From positions 1 through 25,125 of the IMG/VR virus record IMGVR_UViG_3300042557_000657: a stretch of 25,125 bases of DNA; one strand, 5' to 3'. The translations under genes and the position numbers were made by a program. Shown here in pieces: positions 6,958 to 13,359 of this stretch (position 1 is the stretch's first letter; every line of letters starts with the position of its first letter). The stretch is from a virus. The notes below the pieces were generated by a model. It saw only the letters and a program-made list of their open reading frames with translations, was not told the origin of the DNA and did not search any database.

Positions 6958-7389
6958 TTAACTTTTGTATTTCGCAATTAAAAAGAAAGCTGCAATTACT
7001 ATCCCCGCAAACAAAAGCACTTTCCACATAGGCATATCCATTTCCCGCCTTGTTTCGGTAGTATTCGTTGCCACGTGCCTTTCTACCCATTTGATAGCTG
7101 CATCCTTCGCGGTACACTCCATGTTAAGGCGGCCAGCTTCATCCATCCAGTACCTAAGTTCCGCGCGGCCGCTTGTGTCCTGTTTCACGAAAACGCGGTT
7201 GGTCTGCATAAAGATAGTGTCGCGGTTGGTTATAGTGTGCGTAATTGTAGCACCTTGAATAACGCTATCCCGTTGGATTACATTGGTAATCGTTTCCGTT
7301 TTGGTAGTTGGTGGAAACATCTTGCTGCACTGGCTTTCGGTGTAGCAGCTGGCAAGGACAAGGGGTAAAAATAAGATTAGGTTTTTCAT
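6958..7389 (-). CDS. Unimolecular spanin (u-spanin) candidate
   Basis: A 143-residue protein with a lipoprotein signal (MKNLILFLPLVLASC, lipobox LASC, lipidated Cys15) and a C-terminal transmembrane helix (about residues 122-139, WKVLLFAGIVIAAFFLIAK). Between them lies a soluble periplasmic part of about 105 residues. An outer-membrane lipid anchor and an inner-membrane anchor on one chain is the defining architecture of u-spanins, which fuse the two membranes in the last lysis step. The start ATG 7389 is chosen because it yields the signal; the frame extends 43 codons upstream without one. A C-terminal paralogue lies at 24664-24933. Confidence 0.72.
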   Translation of the reverse strand: MKNLILFLPLVLASCYTESQCSKMFPPTTKTETITNVIQRDSVIQGATITHTITNRDTIFMQTNRVFVKQDTSGRAELRYWMDEAGRLNMECTAKDAAIKWVERHVATNTTETRREMDMPMWKVLLFAGIVIAAFFLIAKYKS

Positions 7390-7432
7390 AAAGTTGGGGT
7401 TTGGTTCGTTTATATTGTAGTTGGCGGCAAGG

Positions 7433-7714
7433 CTAAGACACGACATCATAAGTCTGTTCAAAGATGGACTGTTTACAAGGATATAGTTTACGCCAATCTG
7501 TTGGAAACGGTTCGACAATTAAGTAATCACCAATTGAACATTCCATTTCACCTTCAAGCGTTGGTATTTTCAAAATTGGCTGTTTGTTTTCGTCCCAATC
7601 GTGCAATACGTTGCCTTGAATTGATTTTGCCCAATTGTAAACCATATCCTTGTTTTGGTTAGTGAATTGAACAGCCTCTATTTCAATAGGCTTTTTTCTA
7701 AATTTCTGTATCAT
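7433..7714 (-). CDS. Small phage protein of the RKKPI-EA / GDY-YPCK type
   Basis: A 93-residue protein with the order of motifs seen in a widespread uncharacterised phage family: FRKKPIEIEAVQF at the N-terminus, TLEGEMECSIGDYLIVEP in the middle and YPCKQSIFEQTYDVV at the C-terminus. Compact beta-rich fold expected; function unknown. It is richer in A/T than neighbouring genes. It lies three bases after a possible 24-codon frame and 43 bases before the spanin gene. Confidence 0.7.
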   Translation of the reverse strand: MIQKFRKKPIEIEAVQFTNQNKDMVYNWAKSIQGNVLHDWDENKQPILKIPTLEGEMECSIGDYLIVEPFPTDWRKLYPCKQSIFEQTYDVVS

Positions 7715-7717
7715 AAT

Positions 7718-7792
7718 TTAATCATTTCCACAAAAAAACCACGCCACCAAAAAGTGTTTAGCTTTATTCAAGGTTTCTCCTTCGTTTTTCAT
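7718..7792 (-). CDS. Possible 24-residue peptide gene
   Basis: An ATG at 7792, eleven bases after the stop of the upstream gene, opens a 24-codon frame (MKNEGETLNKAKHFLV..., ending FFCGND) whose stop lies three bases before the ATG of 7433-7714. Tight packing suggests translation, but the frame is short enough to arise by chance. Confidence 0.25.
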   Translation of the reverse strand: MKNEGETLNKAKHFLVAWFFCGND

Positions 7793-7803
7793 AATGTTGT
7801 GCG

Positions 7804-8154
7804 TTATCGTTTTTCCTTCTTTTCCCGCTCCACAAAAAACACCACACCCTTTAACTCGGCTTTTTCCAACAAGCCATTGGTTAGCTTCATGTATGCCATG
7901 ATGTTGGCTACCCGTTCCAAAATAAAGTCAATGGTCAGGGCTTGTTCCACAGTTAGGTCATGCTTACGTCCATACTGCCCCGCCTCTTCAATGACGCTAT
8001 TTCCCGCAATTAAAAACGCGTCATGTACTAAGTTGTAACCCCACTTGGTGGAGTTGAGATAATCCGTTGCATCCTTCATTGGCGGGTCGGCCACCCATTT
8101 CTTAGCCGTTGCCGCCTTGTGCAATTCAACAACTATGTCGTTTATGTGTTTCAT
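7804..8154 (-). CDS. Hypothetical helical protein, last of the coupled operon
   Basis: A 116-residue, mostly helical soluble protein (starts MKHINDIVVELHKAATAKKW) with a charged C-terminus (VEREKKEKR). Not recognised. The start is ATG 8154, which overlaps the stop of the glycosyltransferase as ATGA; an in-frame ATG at 8211 would overlap that gene by 61 bases and is less likely. Confidence 0.6.
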   Translation of the reverse strand: MKHINDIVVELHKAATAKKWVADPPMKDATDYLNSTKWGYNLVHDAFLIAGNSVIEEAGQYGRKHDLTVEQALTIDFILERVANIMAYMKLTNGLLEKAELKGVVFFVEREKKEKR

Positions 8155-9014
8155 TTGTTCAACCGAATAAATTTTGACTTCATTAATTGGTGCGACTTTA
8201 ACGGCGGCCATGTGCCATGCACCGCTTTATGTGCTGCGCTTAATACCGCGTCATAGGCTTGGTACTGCCGCTTGAATGCCGCGTTGGTTTCGCCATATAA
8301 CCCCAACACGCGCACGCCTGCGTTAATGGCTTCGCCTGCAGTAGACCAACCCTTCCACCCAATGTTAAATACAATCGGTTCGGGTGTTCCCGCAGCTTCG
8401 CATGGCAGCAAGCCCAACTGCGCAAAGGCTACGTTAAAAGCTAATTCATCGGGGAAGGTGTTGCCCCAAACTCTGCCTTTGAAAGCGGGTATAAAGTTCT
8501 CCCGCGCTTGCTCAAAAAACTTGTCTGTGGTTTCGCTTTTGGTCCAAACCAAAAGCGATGAGTTTATTTCTGGAAGTAGCGCGCCTTCGGGAATGGTATA
8601 GGTTTTGCGGACGTCCGGCAAAGCCATCCATTGGCATTTCCATTTCTCCGCTTCCACGGGCGTAAATTCGTTGGACACCGCGCCGATTTCCCCAAACATG
8701 GCAGCCACGTCTTCCAATGGGCCACAAGCGATGCCGTCAACGTCCAAGTAAATAGTGCGCTCGTATGGCGTGTAAAGGTTTAGGTGCAGCTTGGCTTTGC
8801 CAGGTGCGAATTTGCCGTTGTCGGTGTAATGGTCGGCGGGGCAGGTAATGTAGCTAACGCCCTTTGAGTACATAGGCTGCAAGTACATCCCCGACGTAAC
8901 AATGGTGATAGGCAGGTCATGGGAGTAGTGGCGTATGCTGGTAACAAGGTTTTCTGCCCAATGTTGGTAGGTTCGGTTACTGCCAACCAAAAGTAAAAGT
9001 ATTCCGGTGGTCAT
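8151..9014 (-). CDS. GT-A type glycosyltransferase (GT8-like)
   Basis: A 287-residue protein that reads as a metal-dependent nucleotide-sugar transferase: an N-terminal Rossmann-like strand (GILLLLVGSNRTYQHW), a conserved-type Lys segment (GKAKLHLNLYTPY, about residues 72-84) and the DxD motif at D91-V-D93-G (TIYLDVDGIACGPL), which binds Mn and the sugar nucleotide. Later segments (LPEINSSLLVWTKS; FPDELAFNVAFAQLGLLPC) match the acceptor side of GT8-like enzymes. It has no membrane segment. In a phage it could glycosylate virion proteins, DNA or host surface material; the sequence does not say which. Both ends overlap neighbours as ATGA. Confidence 0.75.
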   Translation of the reverse strand: MTTGILLLLVGSNRTYQHWAENLVTSIRHYSHDLPITIVTSGMYLQPMYSKGVSYITCPADHYTDNGKFAPGKAKLHLNLYTPYERTIYLDVDGIACGPLEDVAAMFGEIGAVSNEFTPVEAEKWKCQWMALPDVRKTYTIPEGALLPEINSSLLVWTKSETTDKFFEQARENFIPAFKGRVWGNTFPDELAFNVAFAQLGLLPCEAAGTPEPIVFNIGWKGWSTAGEAINAGVRVLGLYGETNAAFKRQYQAYDAVLSAAHKAVHGTWPPLKSHQLMKSKFIRLNK

Positions 9015-9340
9015 AATATCGGTTTTGCTTGTTTTGCAGTTGCGCCCGTAACGCTGTAAACGTGGGCGTTTGCGTGTATGTCAAGTAGCTTTATCATCAC
9101 ATCGTTGTGCGTGGAATAGTGGCTAAGATATGCCATTTCCTCGTTATCTACCAACCATTTAACATTCTTTAATACTTCGCTTATGTAGATTGAAATTGCC
9201 TGTTTTGACTGCCGTAACATTTGGTCAGGTTCACCAACGCCTGGCGGTAGTATCCCAAGCGATGCGTTATAGATTTCGCTAATGCACATATCAAAAGCGA
9301 GCGCATGGCGGGTGGTTAGTTTGGTTAGTTGGTGTTTCAT
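9011..9340 (-). CDS. Hypothetical helical protein upstream of the glycosyltransferase
   Basis: A 109-residue soluble protein (starts MKHQLTKLTTRHALAFDMCI), predicted mainly helical, not recognised. It is linked by ATGA overlaps to genes on both sides, so it should be made in fixed ratio with the glycosyltransferase and may act with it. Confidence 0.6.
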   Translation of the reverse strand: MKHQLTKLTTRHALAFDMCISEIYNASLGILPPGVGEPDQMLRQSKQAISIYISEVLKNVKWLVDNEEMAYLSHYSTHNDVMIKLLDIHANAHVYSVTGATAKQAKPIL

Positions 9341-9579
9341 GGTAGTGGGGGTAGGGGTGTAATAAAGTAATCGTAATCTTCTCTATTATTCACGATACAA
9401 AGTTCTCCTGTTTTATGGCACTTTAAAGTAAGTCCACAATGGTCTTCTAATACTGTAAACTTATCTACATAATGTTGCCCATTTGGCCCGCATATTACAA
9501 TATCACCTGCGTTAAAAGCACCTTGACTAACTGCCTTTTTGCAAGATTTAGTCTTTTCCATATTGCTCATTTTACTCAT
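9337..9579 (-). CDS. Small Cys-containing beta protein
   Basis: An 80-residue protein beginning MSKMSNMEKTKSCKKAVSQG, followed by a beta-rich part (GDIVICGPNGQHYVDKFTVL; HKTGELCIVNNR) with five cysteines in all. Not recognised; the fold impression is a small SH3-like barrel. The start is ATG 9579, whose ATGAGTAA overlaps the upstream stop. In-frame ATGs further upstream would overlap the neighbour by more than 100 bases. The core is A/T-rich. Confidence 0.5.
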   Translation of the reverse strand: MSKMSNMEKTKSCKKAVSQGAFNAGDIVICGPNGQHYVDKFTVLEDHCGLTLKCHKTGELCIVNNREDYDYFITPLPPLP

Positions 9580-9883
9580 TCCAAAACATTGACATTTCGC
9601 GCTTTGGTGCATCCATATCCTTTTGAGATATAAACGCCCTGCCATATACTTCAATCGGTGGCCATGCACTTTCTTCGCCCATGAAATAAAGAACATCATT
9701 CCAAAACTTTCTTTTTTGGAGGTTGTCTATGCACAAGACAGAACACTCAAACGCATCCCGCATGGTGGTTACGTCTTCGTCAGGTTCGCCGCTTGCCTCC
9801 AATATGGGTGCATATTCCTTAAGCGCAAGTTCCGCGTAGGGCTGGGGCATTTCCGCTAGCCATTGTGTGATTGGTTTTTTCAT
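9572..9883 (-). CDS. Hypothetical protein, first gene of the glycosyltransferase operon
   Basis: A 103-residue acidic protein (starts MKKPITQWLAEMPQPYAELA), predicted helical, with several Trp and Met. Not recognised. Its ATG lies only four bases after the -7 box, so the message may be leaderless or nearly so. If the true transcript starts further in, no other in-frame ATG is available before residue 12. Confidence 0.6.
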   Translation of the reverse strand: MKKPITQWLAEMPQPYAELALKEYAPILEASGEPDEDVTTMRDAFECSVLCIDNLQKRKFWNDVLYFMGEESAWPPIEVYGRAFISQKDMDAPKREMSMFWNE

Positions 9884-9887
9884 GAAG

Positions 9888-9917
9888 CAAAGTTACACCA
9901 CCGCCCCTTCCCTCCAA
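9888..9917 (-). promoter_or_regulatory. Promoter of the glycosyltransferase operon
   Basis: Minus strand: TTTG with TTG at 9917-9915, 19 bases, then TAACTTTG (9895-9888). One of the best matches in the window to the Bacteroidota pattern. The spacer is unusually G-rich. The start codon follows four bases after the -7 box. Confidence 0.72.
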
Positions 9918-9938
9918 ACTCCTTAACTTTTTTTAACG

Positions 9939-9961
9939 AAAAAAGGGGGCATTAAACCCCC
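9939..9961 (-). terminator. Rho-independent terminator after the structural gene 9989-10519
   Basis: Minus-strand hairpin GGGGG-TTTAATG-CCCCC followed by six T. A TTAA-N6-TTAA element (9923-9936) follows at once. Confidence 0.88.
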
Positions 9962-9988
9962 TTATTCGTGTGTGTCCGTTATTCCTAA

Positions 9989-10519
9989 TTAGGAGAAAAC
10001 CCCAGCAGGTGCGTTGTATAGTGTGGGGAAGTCGTTAGGGTTACTCTCCCACATAAACGACACATTGTAAAGCTGAAACTCAGCGTCAATGTTAGACGCT
10101 GGCATAGCCATTGCCCGCACGTCAGCGTAAGCCAAACGGATTTCGCTTTCGTTAGGGTTGTGCCACCCGATACCGCCGAAGGTCTGCGTGTTTAGGATTT
10201 CATAGAAGCTGTCGTTAGACGCGTTCACGTTGGCATCTGTCAACGCCAAAGTGTGGTTGAGCTTCATGAGGATTTCCTCTGGGCCTCTTTCGCGTGGGTT
10301 AGCCGCGTTTTCGGCTTCGGGATTGGCATATTGACCTTTGATGTTTTTAATGATAACAACATCGTTGGCCGCCAGTTTCGCTGCCCATTCTGCGGGGTCG
10401 GTGGGGTCAATAAAGGTTACGCCTTGCGCTAAAACGAAGACATCACCGATGCCGCGTACGCGCAATTCACCACATTGGTTCTCGCTGTAGGCGGGGAGTG
10501 CATTTAAACAATAAGACAT
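9989..10519 (-). CDS. Probable major tail (tube) or other abundant structural protein
   Basis: A 176-residue protein starting MSYCLNALPAYSENQCGELR and ending LYNAPAGVFS, with a middle segment MKLNHTLALTDANVNASNDSFYE. This layout resembles a family common in Bacteroidota siphophages that I associate with virion structure. It has its own promoter region and terminator, as expected for a protein needed in many copies, and is encoded apart from the other tail genes. No clear tail-tube candidate is present in the usual place before the chaperones, which makes major tail protein the first choice; a head decoration protein is the main alternative. Confidence 0.55.
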   Translation of the reverse strand: MSYCLNALPAYSENQCGELRVRGIGDVFVLAQGVTFIDPTDPAEWAAKLAANDVVIIKNIKGQYANPEAENAANPRERGPEEILMKLNHTLALTDANVNASNDSFYEILNTQTFGGIGWHNPNESEIRLAYADVRAMAMPASNIDAEFQLYNVSFMWESNPNDFPTLYNAPAGVFS

Positions 10520-10557
10520 TTTTTTTGATTTTAAGGATTAACGTTAAACACTAAGGA

Positions 10558-10590
10558 CAAATTTAACATTTTTTAAGATACAAATTACAA
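10558..10590 (-). promoter_or_regulatory. Promoter region of gene 9989-10519
   Basis: Minus strand: TAAATTTG (10565-10558) fits the -7 box. Upstream TTGs lie 15 or 22 bases away, neither ideal. The box is fused to a TTAA-N6-TTAA element, giving TTAAAAAATGTTAAATTTG; nearly the same 19 bases precede the tape measure gene. Confidence 0.55.
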
Positions 10591-11484
10591 TTACGCGTCG
10601 GGGGCGTCATCGGTAATATACCCCTTCCTGCGCGCGCGCGTAAGCACGTCTTCCGGAACTAACGCCGTAGCAATCGGAACAAGTAAGTGGTTGCAGTTGT
10701 AGCCACCTCGCAGCGAAAATATAGTGTCCGCCGTAGTCGCTCTGTTTTTCCCGTCCCAATCCAAAGTGGCCCATTGCCGAATTTCCTCGGTATGGTACAC
10801 CTTGCCTTTCCTGTGCAAACAAAATTCGCGGGAATCCAAAGTGTTCACGCCGGCATACTCATAAAATTCAAAGCCCATTGCATCACCTACTGCAGTCATG
10901 TACTGCGCATGGCCAACCGCGAAAATGTCCTTGGCGTTTTGCTTGGCGTAGCGCTCCATCCTGCCCTGAAAATCCTCGCTCCCTTCAATGTTTTGCCGTA
11001 CGTTTCGGATCACATCTGTGAATTTTTCTGAACGCGCCACCGCATTGTTTAGGATTTCGCGGAAGCTGGGTAATGCTGTGTCTACCGCGCCTTGGGTAAG
11101 TAGCCTTGTTGCGTTTGTTTTTGCGTTGGCTAAGATAGCGTTGGCGGCGTCTGTAATGTTTGGAGTTATGCCGTAGGTGTCAAAAAGCCTTATGGTCATT
11201 TCCGCCATGAGGTCATATCCTCCAAGGTACTCCCGCAAAAATTCGCGGTATTTTGGGGATAGGTAGGCCGCGCGTAGGTCGTTGATAATAGTTTCAATCT
11301 GCCCAAAGTTTGCCGTGCTGGTTATTACGCTTCCGTCTGGGTTTAGCGCAAGGCTTGACAGGCTGCCAATAATGCGGTCGAACGCTTCACGCTGCACGCG
11401 CATAGTGCCCTTGGACAAGGCAGCAGGAAAGTTGTCAATACCTTCCTGCAAGTCCTTAATTATTTGGTTTTGCTCCCGCGTCAT
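10591..11484 (-). CDS. MuF/SPP1 gp7-like minor head protein
   Basis: A 297-residue protein with a long helical N-terminal region and a C-terminal MuF-type domain: residues about 190-275 include EYAGVNTLDSREFCLHRKGK, HTEEIRQWATLDWDG and TIFSLRGGYNCNHLLVPI, the Cys/His pattern typical of the phage head morphogenesis (SPP1 gp7 / Mu F) family. Such proteins sit inside or at the neck of the head in few copies. Here it is encoded after the tail-tip genes rather than beside the portal, about 5.6 kb away. Its ATG overlaps the previous stop as ATGA. No extra toxin domain is visible beyond the MuF region. Confidence 0.8.
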   Translation of the reverse strand: MTREQNQIIKDLQEGIDNFPAALSKGTMRVQREAFDRIIGSLSSLALNPDGSVITSTANFGQIETIINDLRAAYLSPKYREFLREYLGGYDLMAEMTIRLFDTYGITPNITDAANAILANAKTNATRLLTQGAVDTALPSFREILNNAVARSEKFTDVIRNVRQNIEGSEDFQGRMERYAKQNAKDIFAVGHAQYMTAVGDAMGFEFYEYAGVNTLDSREFCLHRKGKVYHTEEIRQWATLDWDGKNRATTADTIFSLRGGYNCNHLLVPIATALVPEDVLTRARRKGYITDDAPDA

Positions 11485-13358
11485 CGCGTGTTACGTAGGT
11501 TATCTTGATTGCGGAATTGCACCTCGGTTGTTGCGCGCGCTAATTCGTAGCTGTCCGACCAATCCGGTTGATACTCGGATATCCGCATCACGCGTACACC
11601 ATCAACTCGGCAGTCGCTGTGGGCTAAGGCTGTGCTTAACACCATGTGGTAGTAAGCTGGGGCTGGCCCTTGGTTGAAGTCCGCCACTCTTAAGCCGTCA
11701 TGGTATGGGTTGTTTCCGATACCGCGACCTGATTTGAACACGGACAAGCTGTTGTCGCGTAGCGTTTGGTTAATTATCCGCGCCGTGTTCCGCGTGAAGT
11801 TTCGGTATAGCGGGTCAAACTCATAGTTTAATCCGTAGGCGTTGGAATCGTTCCGGTAGGAAATCTCCGTAGTACATCCTTGTGGGCATAACTTGAAACA
11901 CTCGCTAAGGGCGTAGTAAGGCGTAGACACCTCGCAAACCGACAAGGACACCGAAGTGATGCAGCCGTATAAGTTAAGATCGTTGAATGAAACCGAAAAC
12001 GTATCATATGCTTGGTCGGCCGTAAAGCTAAAGGTGTATGTTCCGCTGCTGCTGCTGGCGGGAATGTTGCCAATGGGGGTGTATGATACCTCAAATAAAC
12101 CCACCCCAATTTCGGCAAAATTTCCAATACCCGTTGTAACTCCGCAAACATCAATGCTTACGCAATATTCACGGCCAACTTCCAATGGACAAGCCAAAAG
12201 CGTAAACATTCCTGCAAACGGCCCTACCGCCTCGGTATAACAAGCCCCACAACACTCACCCTCGCACGGGTCAAAAAGCCCATCGCTGCCACTCCAATTT
12301 ACTTCGGGGTTCTCAAAGTTAGGGTCAAATATCAACTCCCCCTCACATTCGGGCGGGTTGCCCTCGTCAATTAAAGCCAAACGTACGCATCCACATTCCT
12401 CTGTAAAATCCGCCCATGTGCCTTGATAAACCACGTTCCCCGTAAACATAGCGGTGTCGCTGGCCGAATCGCCATAAGTTATAGTTTGGCCGCCTAACAC
12501 GTTGCCCGCAAGGTCAAGGGCTACCAAAGAATAGGAATCGTTTACTTCGTAGATTTCCAAAGCCGAAAAATCTATTGTGCCCGAAAAGTCCACGGACACG
12601 TCAATCTGAAAAATATTAAGCGGTGCAGTTGGCTCACCCCAAACGTAAAACTCAAAATCCCCTGCGCTGGCGATGGTATAGGTTGCTAATGGGCCACTCG
12701 GACCAGGTACTACAATGTCAAAACTACCATAGTTATACTGGCTTACCCTCAAGGTAACCCTGTTCCATTTTCCGCTCGCCAACATTGGTTGGGTAGCGTT
12801 CCTAAAGGTTATTGTGGTAGGGCCGCCACCAGCGTAAGTAGCGGTATTAATTAGTGGTGAGTTTTGCAAAAAGATTGACCAACCTGCCGTGGTGGCAAAC
12901 ACATAAGTAATTACATAGTTTTGGCCTATGCCCGTGAATATGTCCGCGTTTAAACTTAGCTGTGTTGCACTATCCCGCGCCGTAATCCATGCGCTTTGCC
13001 CCGTGTCGCTATTGAAAACTAATGCCTGTTGTGGTACAGCCCCAACACCCGCTGGGAAAGCCGCCCCGCTATCAATGAGTTTATTCGCTGCTACACCCGT
13101 AACCGCCGCCCCTCTGTATGCTTGTAGCAAATACCTATTTAATCCCACCTCACTCGCTTTCCATTGCACGTTGACAGGATCGTTCAACTCCGCCACCTGA
13201 CACCAGTTAGCGCCAAACACGCGGCACTTACCTAATATCTTGTCGTACAGCGTTACTTCCTCATCCGTGAAATTATCCGCTATGCTTTCGCGGTTAGGCT
13301 CTACCAACCGAAAAACAACAGGCTGGTAATCCAATAATCTTATGTCCCTACGTGGCAT
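11481..13358 (-). CDS. Large Cys-rich tail-tip/appendage protein
   Basis: A 625-residue, beta-rich protein (starts MPRRDIRLLDYQPVVFRLVE). Residues about 320-500 contain most of its cysteines, in runs such as FDPCEGECCGACYTEA and CPLEVGREYCVSIDVCG, alternating with segments like a carbohydrate-binding or jelly-roll module (LIFDPNFENPEVNWSGSDGL). It follows the tail hub gene by one base, which suggests a tip or fibre-like component contacting the host surface. The density of Cys is high for a cytoplasmically assembled virion protein. No chaperone or depolymerase motif seen. Receptor binding is an inference. Confidence 0.6.
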   Translation of the reverse strand: MPRRDIRLLDYQPVVFRLVEPNRESIADNFTDEEVTLYDKILGKCRVFGANWCQVAELNDPVNVQWKASEVGLNRYLLQAYRGAAVTGVAANKLIDSGAAFPAGVGAVPQQALVFNSDTGQSAWITARDSATQLSLNADIFTGIGQNYVITYVFATTAGWSIFLQNSPLINTATYAGGGPTTITFRNATQPMLASGKWNRVTLRVSQYNYGSFDIVVPGPSGPLATYTIASAGDFEFYVWGEPTAPLNIFQIDVSVDFSGTIDFSALEIYEVNDSYSLVALDLAGNVLGGQTITYGDSASDTAMFTGNVVYQGTWADFTEECGCVRLALIDEGNPPECEGELIFDPNFENPEVNWSGSDGLFDPCEGECCGACYTEAVGPFAGMFTLLACPLEVGREYCVSIDVCGVTTGIGNFAEIGVGLFEVSYTPIGNIPASSSSGTYTFSFTADQAYDTFSVSFNDLNLYGCITSVSLSVCEVSTPYYALSECFKLCPQGCTTEISYRNDSNAYGLNYEFDPLYRNFTRNTARIINQTLRDNSLSVFKSGRGIGNNPYHDGLRVADFNQGPAPAYYHMVLSTALAHSDCRVDGVRVMRISEYQPDWSDSYELARATTEVQFRNQDNLRNTR

Positions 13359-13359
13359 C

